Below are positions 1 to 8,687 of a DNA stretch of 64,000 nt, piece by piece. The DNA is from CAIWHR01 sp963809965 (GTDB lineage: Bacteria > Pseudomonadota > Gammaproteobacteria > Burkholderiales > Casimicrobiaceae). Location: assembly GCA_963809965.1 (NCBI GenBank), contig CAWELU010000013.1:58888-122887 (forward strand). The letters are read 5' to 3'. Within the stretch, counting starts at the first letter, position 1; every line of letters begins with the position of its first letter. The position numbers and the translations under genes were made by a program. Below the pieces are notes generated by a model, which made no database searches, was not told the origin of the DNA, and saw nothing but the letters and a program-made list of their open reading frames with translations.

Positions 1-268
1 CGACGCAACGCCCGGTGTGCGGCTCGTAGAGGGCGCCATGCATCGAGCAGACGAGATGGGCACCCTCGTGGTCGAAAAACAGGCCGGGAACCCAATCGAG
101 CTCGATCGCCCGGTGCGCGCAGGCGTTGGCATAGGCGTACACCTGCCCATCGTACCGGATCGCGAAGCCCGCGATCGTCCGGCCCTGGCGTTCCGTCGTG
201 AAGCGAACGCCGACCCCGCCATCGGCCAGGTCCCCGCTCGCGGCGATCACGCGTTCACACGCAGCCAT
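1..268 (-). CDS. Rieske [2Fe-2S] domain protein (5' part only)
   Basis: Reading the minus strand from ATG at 266-268 gives a protein starting MAACERVIAAS that runs off the left edge of the window. About 50 to 75 residues in it has the two halves of a Rieske cluster site: C-A-H-R, then C-S-M-H-G-A-L-Y followed by a T-G-x-C. The two Cys and two His would ligate a [2Fe-2S] cluster, so this is a small electron-transfer ferredoxin of the Rieske type rather than a full oxygenase (only the N-terminal 89 residues are visible). Its start lies inside the 3' end of the HAD phosphatase gene (22-base overlap), so the two are probably translationally coupled in an rluC-HAD-Rieske operon, an arrangement familiar from betaproteobacteria. 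The exact redox partner cannot be told. Confidence 0.88.
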   Translation of the reverse strand, partial: MAACERVIAASGDLADGGVGVRFTTERQGRTIAGFAIRYDGQVYAYANACAHRAIELDWVPGLFFDHEGAHLVCSMHGALYEPHTGRCV

Positions 269-918
269 TGGCGGAGCTCCGCGGTCGAGTGCAGCGTCGC
301 AAGCGGACCGAAGTGCGCAAGGCCCGCGGATTCGTGCGCGCCGTACGTTACCGCAAGTGCGGCGACGCCTGCGTTGCGCGCGAGCTCGAGGTCGTGCGTG
401 GTGTCACCGATCATCAGCGTCGCCTCCGGATCGACTCCGACGCGCTCCATCAGGTGCAGCAGCATCCCGGGGTGCGGCTTCGGTGGGCTCTCGTCGGCAC
501 AACGTGTCGCGACGAATCGATGCGCTACGCCCTGTTGCGCGAGCGCCCGATCGAGCCCCGCGCGCGTCTTGCCGGTGGCGATGGCGAGCAGGCAGCCCGC
601 GGCCTCGAGCTCATCGAGCATCTCGCGCACGCCGGCGAACAGCGGTATATCCGGATCGCGAGACAGGTAGTGGAATCGGTAGCGCTCGGCGAGGTCGCGT
701 TGTCGCTCGCGCGGCAATCCGGGCGCGACGTGGCGCAGCACGTCGGCGAGCCCCAGCCCGATCACGTACCGCGCCATCGCGTCGTCCGGTACCGGCTCGC
801 CGATGTCGTGGCAAGCCCGGCGCAGCGAACTGGCGATGATCGCGGTCGAATCGACCAGCGTGCCGTCCCAGTCGAAGACGACGAACCGAAACCGACGAGG
901 CGCGATTTCAATGGGCAT
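247..918 (-). CDS. HAD-superfamily phosphatase (phosphoglycolate phosphatase-like)
   Basis: 223 residues from ATG at 916-918. The HAD motifs are all present in order: motif I DWDGTLVDS near residue 15 (nucleophile and acid Asp), motif II ATGK, the conserved Lys before PHP, and motif IV GDTTHD for Mg binding. Cap insertion and length fit the Gph/YniC-type phosphatases; the substrate (2-phosphoglycolate or another small phosphomonoester) is inference. A longer reading frame extends upstream, but only over the end of rluC. I chose the ATG in front of MPIEIAPRRF because it overlaps the rluC stop by 11 bases, which fits translational coupling. Confidence 0.9.
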   Translation of the reverse strand: MPIEIAPRRFRFVVFDWDGTLVDSTAIIASSLRRACHDIGEPVPDDAMARYVIGLGLADVLRHVAPGLPRERQRDLAERYRFHYLSRDPDIPLFAGVREMLDELEAAGCLLAIATGKTRAGLDRALAQQGVAHRFVATRCADESPPKPHPGMLLHLMERVGVDPEATLMIGDTTHDLELARNAGVAALAVTYGAHESAGLAHFGPLATLHSTAELRQWLRVNA

Positions 919-1900
919 GGGTTCCGACGTCCTTCGCCCCCGCCGCGGCATCGAGCTGCGCCACGAAGCGCGCCAGGTCAGGCGCAAGCGGCGCTTCGAT
1001 CGCAACCTCGCGGCCGTCCCGTGGATGCGCGAAGCGCACGCGATGCGCGTGGAGGAACATCCGCTTCAGGCCCTGCTTGGTGAGCAGCCGGTTCCAGGGG
1101 AAATCGCCATACTTGTCGTCACCGGCAAGCGGATAGCCGAGATGGCTCAAGTGCACCCGTATTTGATGGGTGCGCCCCGTTTCGAGCTCGGCCTCGAGCA
1201 ACGCGACGGGCGGGTCGGCGTGCGGCCATGTCCGCACGCGACGAAAGACCGTGCGTGCGACGCGCCCATCGCGGTCCACCCGCACGCGACGCTCGCCTTC
1301 CCCGGTCACATACCGTTCCAACGCGAGCTCGACCGTGCGAAGCGCTTCGCGCCACTTGCCGCGAACCAGGACGTAGTAGCGCTTGTCGACGCGCCCCGAG
1401 CGGAGTTGAGCGTGCAACTCGACCAGCGCCGACCGCTTCTTGGCGACGAGCAATACTCCGGACGTGTCGCGATCCAGGCGATGCACGAGCTCGAGAAACC
1501 TGGCGTCCGGCCGCGCTTGCCGCAAGCGCTCGATGACGCCGAAGCTGATGCCGCTGCCGCCGTGCACCGCGAGTCCTGCCGGCTTGTCGAGTGCAATCAG
1601 CGCGTCGTCCTCGAACAGGACGGGGGGCACGACGCCCGCAGCGCGCGGCGCGCGCACGGACCGCGCCGCCGGAGCCGCGACCCGGATCGGCGGTATGCGC
1701 AACTGGTCCCCGGCCGCGAGCCGAACCGCAGGACCGACTCGCCGGCGATTGACGCGAACTTCACCGCTACGCAGGATCCGGTACACGTGGCTTTTCGGGA
1801 CGCCCTTGAGGATCTTCACCAGGAAGTTGTCGATGCGCTGCCCTTCCGCTTCCTCGCCCACCGCAAGCCAGGTGACAGCATCCTTGCTTAAATCATTCAT
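908..1900 (-). CDS. rluC: 23S rRNA pseudouridine synthase RluC
   Basis: 330 residues. An N-terminal S4 RNA-binding domain (residues about 15-75, with KGVPKSHVYRILRSGEVRVN) is followed by the RluA/RluC catalytic domain with the signature HRLDRDTSG, which holds the catalytic Asp, and ETGRTHQIRVH. It isomerises specific uridines of 23S rRNA (positions 955, 2504 and 2580 in E. coli). Start taken at the ATG before NDLSKDAVTW; a GTG 14 codons upstream is possible but adds unconserved residues. The gene is divergent from rne, the usual betaproteobacterial arrangement, and heads an operon with the HAD phosphatase and the Rieske protein. Confidence 0.93.
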   Translation of the reverse strand: MNDLSKDAVTWLAVGEEAEGQRIDNFLVKILKGVPKSHVYRILRSGEVRVNRRRVGPAVRLAAGDQLRIPPIRVAAPAARSVRAPRAAGVVPPVLFEDDALIALDKPAGLAVHGGSGISFGVIERLRQARPDARFLELVHRLDRDTSGVLLVAKKRSALVELHAQLRSGRVDKRYYVLVRGKWREALRTVELALERYVTGEGERRVRVDRDGRVARTVFRRVRTWPHADPPVALLEAELETGRTHQIRVHLSHLGYPLAGDDKYGDFPWNRLLTKQGLKRMFLHAHRVRFAHPRDGREVAIEAPLAPDLARFVAQLDAAAGAKDVGTHAH

Positions 1901-2503
1901 TTGCTTATAATTGTCCGCTGCAACGCGCTTCGGCCCCGGCACGATCGATCGATTGCGGCCGCAAGGCGATACCGGCCTTGATCATGGGCCCGGTTCCACC
2001 GGCCGAAGCGAAAGCCCCGCGCTGCGGGGCATAAGTCGGCCGTCGCATGTTGCGTAAACCGGCCACCGGTTATATCCGCTCACCGTCCGGGCGTTGCGCC
2101 CCGGAAAAGTAGCGATGTTAAAGGAAGAGCGCAGTCTCCGCACCCGGCTTGCGGCCGGTTCGAAGCGGCGCATTGCGCGGCGCACCCAGCGAAGATTTCT
2201 TGGCTCCCGGCTCTGTGTCCCTTCCGCGCGCAGGCGTGGCGGCGTAGCGCCCCGAGCATGACCCGCTTGAACGCAATCACGAAGCCCTTCGTCACCACGA
2301 GATCGAACCACCTCGCCTCGCGCGAGGCCGACGCCATGCCAATGCCACAACGCGTCCGTTCCGCTCTCGTCTGCCCGCAGCCCCCGCTGCCGGCACGGCG
2401 GTCTTCGCCCGCGTCCGCCGCACGATAGCGTCACGCCGCGCAGCGCGCGGCACTCTGCTTCGACCCCGCCCAAGCCCGGCCGGACCCGCGCCGGGAAGAT
2501 GCC
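1901..2503. promoter_or_regulatory. rluC-rne divergent intergenic region with long rne leader
   Basis: About 600 bases without a convincing gene separate the divergent rluC and rne starts. It must carry both promoters, though I see no clear consensus pair. Several GC-rich potential hairpins occur, for example CCCCGCGCTGCGGGG near 2014. In E. coli a long rne leader mediates autoregulation by RNase E cleaving its own message; the length here is compatible with that, but this is inference from context only. Confidence 0.45.
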
Positions 2504-5315
2504 ATGAAACGCATGCTGTTCAACGCCACCCAGGCGGAGGAGCTCCGGGTGGCGATCGTCGACGGCCAGAAACTGATCGACCTCGACATCGAATCCGCGA
2601 GCAAGGAGCAACGCAAGAGCAACATCTACAAAGGGGTCATTACGCGGGTCGAGCCCAGCCTCGAGGCATGCTTCGTCGACTACGGGACCGACCGGCACGG
2701 ATTCCTGCCGTTCAAGGAGATCGCCCGCCAGTATCTCAAGGGGCGTGGCGGCAACGGTGCCGACGAAGGCGATGGCGAAGCAGGCGGGGGCGGCGGGCGC
2801 GGGCGGTTCCAGGACCAGCTCCGCGAAGGCATGGAACTCATCGTCCAGGTCGACAAGGACGAGCGCGGCAGCAAGGGCGCGGCGCTGACGACCTACATCT
2901 CGCTGGCCGGCCGTTATCTCGTGCTGATGCCTAACAACCCCCGCGGCGGCGGCGTTTCGCGTCGTGTCGAGGGCGAGGAGCGCAACGAACTGCGCGACGC
3001 GATCGCCGACCTCGACGTGCCTTCCGGGATGAGCGTGATTGCCCGGACGGCGGGCATCGGCCGCAGCAGCGAAGAGCTGCAGTGGGACCTCAACTACCTG
3101 CTGCAGCTGTGGCGCGCGATCGAGGACGCGTCGAAGCTGCAGTCCGGTGCCTTCCTGATCTATCAGGAATCGAGCCTCGTCATTCGGGCGATCCGCGACT
3201 ACTTCCACCCGGATATCGGCGAGCTCCTGATCGACACCGAGGCGATCCACGAGCAGGCGCAGCAGTTCATGAGCCACGTGATGCCGGCCAACGTGCATCG
3301 CGTGAAGCTGTACAAGGACGACGTGCCGCTGTTCTCGCGATTCCAGATCGAGCACCAGATCGAGACCGCGTATGCACGGCAGGTCCCCCTGCCCTCCGGC
3401 GGCGCGATCGTGATCGACCACACCGAGGCGCTGGTTTCCGTCGACGTCAACTCCGCGCGCGCGACCAAGGCCGGGGATATCGAGACCACTGCGTTCAACA
3501 CCAACCTCGAGGCCGCCGACGAGATCGCGCGGCAGCTGCGGCTTCGCGACCTCGGCGGGCTCATCGTCATCGACTTCATCGACATGGAGAGTGCGAAGAA
3601 CCAGCGCGAAGTCGAGACTGCGGCTGAAGGATGCGCTCAAGTACGACCGCGCACGCGTGCAGCTCGGCAAGATCTCGCGTTTCGGACTGATGGAGCTCTC
3701 GCGCCAGCGGCTGCGCCCGGCGCTCGCGGAGTCCGCGTACATCGCCTGTCCGCGCTGCCACGGCATCGGCCACATCCGCGGCACCGAATCGACGGCGCTC
3801 CACATCCTGCGGATCCTGCAGGAAGAGGCGATGAAGGAGAACACCGCACAGGTCGTAGCACAGGTGCCCGTGGATGTCGGCACCTACCTCCTCAATGAAA
3901 AGCGCACCGAGGTGTTGTCGATCGAGACGCGGTTCAAGGTCAACGTGCTGCTGGTGCCGAACCGGCATCTCGAAACGCCGAACTACTCGGTGCAGCGGCT
4001 GCGTCACGACGATCTGAATCAGAGCGAGCCGCTGCCGCTGTCGTTCGATCTCGTCGAACAGCCGCAGGAGACCGATCTCGCGAAGCAGATGAAGGAAGAG
4101 GCGAAGGAGCCGCGGCAGGAAGCCGTCGTCAAGGGCATCACGCCCGCGCAGCCGGCGCCCTTGCCGGCAGAACCGCGTGCTGCCGCTCCAGCGCCAGCCC
4201 CGGCACCCGCGTCGGGAAGCTGGTTCGCCGGAATGCTGCGCTGGTTCCGCGGCAGACCCGCGCTCCCGGCGCCCGAAGCGCGTGCCGAACCGCCGCGCGA
4301 AACGCGCGAACCGCGGCGTGAAGGTCGAGACCAGCGTGGCGAGCGCGGTCGCGGCCAGGATCGGCGCGATGGCCGACGGGACGAACGCCGGGGCGAGGGC
4401 CGCGACCAGCGGGGCGCGCGCGGCGAGCAGCGGCCGCAAGGGCCGCGTGACGCCCAACAGCAATCCCCGCGCGGGCCGCAACAACCTCAGGGTGGAGCGC
4501 AGCGTCGCGATCCACAACAAGCGCGCGAAGGACAGCCGCCACGCGAGCCGCGCCCGCCGCGCGAGCCGCGCCCGCCGCGGGAAGCGCGCGAAGGACAGCC
4601 GCCGCGCGAGCCGCGTCCGCCGCGCGAGCCACGTCCGCCGCGGGAACAGCGTCCGGCGGCGCCCCCCGCGGGCGATGCCGTGTTGCCGGCAATCGAAGCG
4701 GCGGAGCCCGGCATGGTGCGTCCCGTCGATGCCGGAGCGCCTGCCGCCGAAGGCCGCGACGGCCCCCGTCGCCGTCGTGACCGCCGTCGCGGACGTGGAG
4801 AACGCGGCGAACGACCGGATCGCGACCGGCCGGACGGTGCGCCGCGGGAACCGGAAACCGCGGCATCGCTCACCGCTCCCGACGCTCCCGTGTTCGGGCC
4901 GCGTTCCGCCGATAACGAAGTGCCGCATGAGCGCATCGAATCTGCACCGCCGGCGGTTGCGCCGCAGTTGACCGAACCCGCGACACAGATGGCAGCGAGC
5001 GAGATTACTCCACCGCCATCGATCGCCGCGCCCGCCGATGCGCCGGTACCCGTTCGGCACGCTGCGGAACCGGTGCCCGAGCCACGACCGATCGTTGCGC
5101 CGCGACCGATTCCGGAATTGCCGCCGGTGTCCCTCACGCTCCCGCCGGAATCCGGACTGGTGCTCGTCGAAACCGCCCACAAGGCGCCGCCCCCGGCACC
5201 TGATCCGGAGTTGCCGGCCGGTCCGCGCCGGGTGCGCCCACCACGCATCGAGATTGCGGCTGAACCGTTGCAGCTGGTGGAAACGCACAAGGAGCCGCCA
5301 CCGCCTCCCGCCTGA
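2504..5315 (+). CDS. rne: Ribonuclease E (one frameshift in this sequence)
   Basis: Starts MKRMLFNATQAEELRV. The S1 domain covers roughly residues 35-125; the catalytic DNase I-like domain carries the Mg-binding Asp residues in SVDVNSARATKAGD and IDFIDMES. The frame then breaks near 3619: one extra base in GAGACTGCGG. Removing it restores REVETRLKDALKYDRARVQLGKIS and the rest of the catalytic core, including the zinc-link CPRCHGIGH near 3750. The C-terminal half is an Arg/Pro/Glu-rich, disordered scaffold as in degradosome-forming RNase E. About 937 codons in total. RNase E processes rRNA and tRNA precursors and turns over mRNA at the inner membrane. It is usually essential, so the frameshift is most likely a sequencing error. 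A strong terminator follows. Confidence 0.92.
4521..4646 (+). repeat. Two 63-bp tandem units in the rne scaffold region
   Basis: Units begin at 4521 and 4584, each starting GCGCGCGAAGGACAGCC, and encode the 21-residue peptide AREGQ followed by three PPREPR-like repeats, twice in tandem. They differ at only a few bases. They lie in the arginine/proline-rich RNA- or partner-binding tail of RNase E. Confidence 0.85.
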
Positions 5316-5340
5316 CCGGAAGCGAGCTTTGCGGCCGAAT

Positions 5341-5370
5341 GAAGGCGGGCTCGAGTGCCCGCCTTCTTTT
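5341..5370 (+). terminator. Rho-independent terminator after rne
   Basis: Perfect 10-bp stem GAAGGCGGGC (5341-5350) with GCCCGCCTTC (5357-5366), six-base loop, then TTTT. It lies 25 bases after the rne stop and before the start of the next gene, so rne is monocistronic at its 3' end. Confidence 0.9.
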
Positions 5371-5408
5371 CATCTGCCGATGCCATCGTCCGGATCGACG
5401 GTCCGACA

Positions 5409-5885
5409 ATGAAACGCCTGCTGATCGTCTATCACACCCAATTCGGCGGCACGATACAGCTCGCCGAGGCCGCCTGGCGTGGCGCGCAATCGATCGGGGA
5501 CATCGACAGCGTGCTCATGCGCGCAGCCGACGCGGGGATCGACGACATCATCGGGGCCGACGCGATACTCTTTGCGACCTCCGAGAACTTCGGCGGCATG
5601 GCAGGCATGGTCAAGGATTTCCTCGAGCGGATCTACTACCCCTGCGAGGGCAAGCTCGAGGGACGGCCATACACGGTGCTGGTGTGTGCGGGCACCGACG
5701 GCACCGGCGCGATGCTGCAGGTCGATCGGGTTGCGACGGGACTCCGGCTCAACAAGGTGCACCCCGGTCACATCTACAAGAGCGGCGTCACGGCACAGCC
5801 ACAAACGGTGCCGGCCGACATCCTCGAACGTTGCGCGGAGATCGGCGCGACGCTCGCCGCGGGGCTCTCGGTCGGCATCTACTGA
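5409..5885 (+). CDS. Flavodoxin / NAD(P)H-dependent FMN reductase-like protein
   Basis: 158 residues from ATG at 5409 (MKRLLIVYHTQFGGT). The N-terminal strand and phosphate-binding loop YHTQFGGT is the flavodoxin-type FMN phosphate site, and ATSENFGGMAGMVKDFLER matches the WrbA/FMN-reductase motif for the isoalloxazine ring. Expected to be a small cytosolic flavoprotein acting in electron transfer or quinone/FMN reduction. Sits alone between the rne terminator and the convergent phosphatase gene. The substrate is not determinable. Confidence 0.8.
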   Translation: MKRLLIVYHTQFGGTIQLAEAAWRGAQSIGDIDSVLMRAADAGIDDIIGADAILFATSENFGGMAGMVKDFLERIYYPCEGKLEGRPYTVLVCAGTDGTGAMLQVDRVATGLRLNKVHPGHIYKSGVTAQPQTVPADILERCAEIGATLAAGLSVGIY

Positions 5886-5910
5886 AGCCGCCGCAAAGCG
5901 TTCGACCGCA

Positions 5911-6420
5911 TCACGGGCGCGCGAGTGCCGTCTGCAGCCGCACGAGCAGCGCAGCGCTTGCAGCCTCGACGAGGTCGAGGACGTGCTCGAAGCCGGCGGG
6001 ACCTCCGTAGTACGGATCGGGCACTTCGCGCGTTCCGAGCTCGGGTGCGAAATCGAGCAGCAACCCGAGATGTCCGCCGAAGGCGTGCGGACGCATCGCT
6101 TCGAGTGCCTTCAGGTTCGCACGATCCATCGCCAGGATCCAGCCAAAGCGCGCGAAATCGCCGGTCTCAAACTGGCGCGCGCGCAGCGCCGTCAGATCGT
6201 ACCCTCGCCGTCGCGCCGCCTGAATTGCGCGCCGATCCGGCGGGGAACCGACGTGCCAGTCCCCGACACCCGCCGAGGCGGCCCTGACCCGAGCGGCAAG
6301 TCCTGCCCGTTCCGCGACCGTACGAAATACGCCCTCGGCAGTCGGCGATCTGCAGATATTGCCCATGCAGACGAAGAGCACGCTGGCATCGGGGTCGACG
6401 ATTCGCTCGCTGGAACGCAT
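5911..6420 (-). CDS. Low-molecular-weight protein tyrosine phosphatase
   Basis: 169 residues from ATG at 6418-6420. Contains the P-loop CMGNICRSP near residue 18, in which the first Cys is the nucleophile and the Arg binds phosphate, and the general-acid motif DPYYGG near residue 135. Length and motif spacing are standard for arsenate reductase/LMW-PTP enzymes; here the DPYYG loop points to the phosphatase. Adjacent to uvrB as in many betaproteobacteria, where it probably forms a single transcription unit with it. Confidence 0.92.
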   Translation of the reverse strand: MRSSERIVDPDASVLFVCMGNICRSPTAEGVFRTVAERAGLAARVRAASAGVGDWHVGSPPDRRAIQAARRRGYDLTALRARQFETGDFARFGWILAMDRANLKALEAMRPHAFGGHLGLLLDFAPELGTREVPDPYYGGPAGFEHVLDLVEAASAALLVRLQTALARP

Positions 6421-6582
6421 GGCACATGAGTATCGTCGGCCGCGTGCGATCGTGCAACCCAACGCGACTGACGCGGGACGAACCGGGAAGGCACCGACGA
6501 ACGTGCCGGCCGGGGCCGGCCTGAGGCTCGCTTTTTAGGATTGGTACCGCGATCCCGCAGGCGGCTGGCTGCAAAAGCTAAC

Positions 6583-8616
6583 TCAGGTCTCCACCGGCAA
6601 CGTCACGCCGAACAGGGCTTCCTTCAGCTCGAAGAGCCGGTCGCGCAGTTGCGCGGCCTTCTCGAACTCGAGGTTCTTCGCCGCCTCCTGCATTTCCTTT
6701 TCCAGACGCTTCAGCTCCCGTTCCAGATCTTTCTCCGGCATCGACTCGTACTTGGCGCGCGCTTTTTCGGCCCGCAGCTGCTTCTTCCCCGCGTCGGCAT
6801 CGTAGACGCCGTCGATGATGTCCTTGATCCGCTTCTGGACACCGGCCGGCGTGATGCCCATCTTCGCGTTCCAGGCGAGCTGCTTCTCGCGTCGGCGCGT
6901 CGTTTCGTCGATGGCCGCGCGCATCGAGTCGGTCATCACATCGGCGTAGAGGATGCACCTTCCGTTGATGTGCCGGGCCGCGCGCCCGATGGTCTGGATC
7001 AGCGAACGCTCGGCGCGCAGGAAGCCCTCCTTGTCCGCATCGAGAATTGCGACCAACGACACTTCGGGGATGTCGAGGCCCTCGCGCAGCAGGTTGATCC
7101 CGACCAGGACGTCAAATTCTCCGAGGCGCAGGTCACGGATGATCTCCACGCGCTCGACAGTGTCGATATCCGAGTGGAGGTAGCGGACCCGCACGCCATG
7201 CTCGTTGAGGTAATCGGTCAAATCCTCGGCCATGCGCTTGGTAAGGGTCGTCACCAGTACGCGCTCGCGCAGCTCGACGCGGAGTCCGATCTCGGAGAGC
7301 AGATCGTCGACCTGCGTCTGCGCGGGGCGCACGTCGAGCGCGGGGTCGACGAGACCGGTCGGACGCACGACCTGCTCCACCACCTGTCCCGAGTGCTTGC
7401 GCTCGTAATCGGCGGGCGTGGCCGACACGAAGATGGTCTGCGGCAGAAGGCGCTCGAATTCGTCGAAGCGCAACGGCCGGTTGTCGAGCGCCGAGGGCAA
7501 CCGGAAACCGTAGTTGACCAGGTTCTCCTTGCGCGCACGATCGCCCTTGTACATTCCTCCGGTCTGCGGAATCGTCACGTGGCTCTCGTCGACGAACAGC
7601 AGCGACTTCGACGGCAGGTAATCGATCAGCGTGGGCGGTGGCTCCCCGGCGCGCCGCCCGGACAGGTGGCGCGAGTAGTTCTCGATGCCCTTGCAGAAGC
7701 CGATCTCCGTCATCATCTCGAGATCGAAGCGCGTCCGCTGCTCGATCCGTTGCGCCTCGATGAGCTTCATCTGGCCCACGAAGAACTCCTTCTGCTGCAC
7801 GAGCTCGGCCTTGACGGCCTCGATCGCGTCGAGCACCTTCTGCCGCCCGGTGACGTAGTGGCTCGACGGGAATACCGTGAAGCGCGAGATCCGCTGCTTG
7901 ATGTGTCCGGTAAGCGGGTCGAAGAGCTGCAGCGACTCGACTTCGTCGTCGAACAGCGAAATGCGCACGGCGTTCTCCGCATGCTCCGCGGGGAAGACAT
8001 CGAGCACGTCGCCGCGAACGCGGAAGGTGCCGCGCCGGAAATCGGCCTCGTTGCGCGCGTACTGCATCTCCGTCAGCCGCTTGATCGCCTCGCGCTGCGT
8101 CAGCGCATCGCCCTCCTTCACGTGCAGGATCATGCTGTGGTACTCGGACGGGTCGCCAATACCGTAGATCGCCGAGACTGTCGCGACGATCACGCAGTCG
8201 GGCCGCTCGAGAATCGCCTTGGTCGCCGAGAGGCGCATCTGCTCGATGTGCTCGTTGATCGAGCTATCCTTTTCGATGTACAGATCGCGCGATGGAACGT
8301 AGGCCTCCGGCTGGTAATAGTCGTAATAGGAGACGAAGTACTCGACCGCGTTGTGCGGGAAGAACTCGCGGAACTCCGAATAAAGTTGGGCGGCGAGCGT
8401 CTTGTTGGGCGCGAGGACGAGCGCGGGCCGGCCGGTGCGCGCGATCACGTTCGCCATGGTGAACGTCTTGCCCGATCCCGTCACGCCGAGCAGCGTCTGA
8501 AACGCCAACCCGTCGCTGAGGCCCTCGACGAGCTTCGTGATCGCCTCCGGCTGATCGCCAGCGGGCTCGAACGGCTTGAAGAGCTGGTAGGGACTGTCCG
8601 GGAACGTGACGAGCAT
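6583..8616 (-). CDS. uvrB: Excinuclease ABC subunit B
   Basis: 677 residues from ATG at 8614-8616 (MLVTFPDSPYQLFKPFEPAGDQ). Walker A GVTGSGKTFT near residue 45, the damage-probing beta-hairpin region FVSYYDYYQPEAYVPS, helicase motifs including LLFVDESHVT and IQTIGRAARH, and the C-terminal UVR coiled coil NLEFEKAAQLRDRLFELK that contacts UvrC. It verifies DNA damage in nucleotide excision repair. The open frame continues far upstream through an IS element, but homology starts at this Met. An IS has inserted only about 70 bases upstream of the start, which may have changed its promoter. Confidence 0.96.
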   Translation of the reverse strand: MLVTFPDSPYQLFKPFEPAGDQPEAITKLVEGLSDGLAFQTLLGVTGSGKTFTMANVIARTGRPALVLAPNKTLAAQLYSEFREFFPHNAVEYFVSYYDYYQPEAYVPSRDLYIEKDSSINEHIEQMRLSATKAILERPDCVIVATVSAIYGIGDPSEYHSMILHVKEGDALTQREAIKRLTEMQYARNEADFRRGTFRVRGDVLDVFPAEHAENAVRISLFDDEVESLQLFDPLTGHIKQRISRFTVFPSSHYVTGRQKVLDAIEAVKAELVQQKEFFVGQMKLIEAQRIEQRTRFDLEMMTEIGFCKGIENYSRHLSGRRAGEPPPTLIDYLPSKSLLFVDESHVTIPQTGGMYKGDRARKENLVNYGFRLPSALDNRPLRFDEFERLLPQTIFVSATPADYERKHSGQVVEQVVRPTGLVDPALDVRPAQTQVDDLLSEIGLRVELRERVLVTTLTKRMAEDLTDYLNEHGVRVRYLHSDIDTVERVEIIRDLRLGEFDVLVGINLLREGLDIPEVSLVAILDADKEGFLRAERSLIQTIGRAARHINGRCILYADVMTDSMRAAIDETTRRREKQLAWNAKMGITPAGVQKRIKDIIDGVYDADAGKKQLRAEKARAKYESMPEKDLERELKRLEKEMQEAAKNLEFEKAAQLRDRLFELKEALFGVTLPVET

Positions 8617-8687
8617 GGATGCGGCGATCGATGCGGTTGCAGGTGAACCGTGTATGTTACCGCGTCGCGCGGTTGCGGCGCGCCCCC

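Noticed and set aside
3591..3898. Programmed ribosomal frameshift in rne
   Set aside because: No slippery sequence or downstream pseudoknot is evident, RNase E is not known to use one, and similar single-base shifts hit unrelated genes nearby. A sequencing indel is simpler.
4521..4646. CRISPR-like or satellite array
   Set aside because: Only two head-to-tail units without spacers, in frame with and inside the rne coding sequence. No CRISPR array was seen anywhere in the window.
1982..5288. Very long minus-strand open frames opposite rne (633 and 570 codons)
   Set aside because: They are arginine/histidine-rich shadows of a high-GC gene on the plus strand; they contain no domain, and the plus strand encodes clear RNase E.
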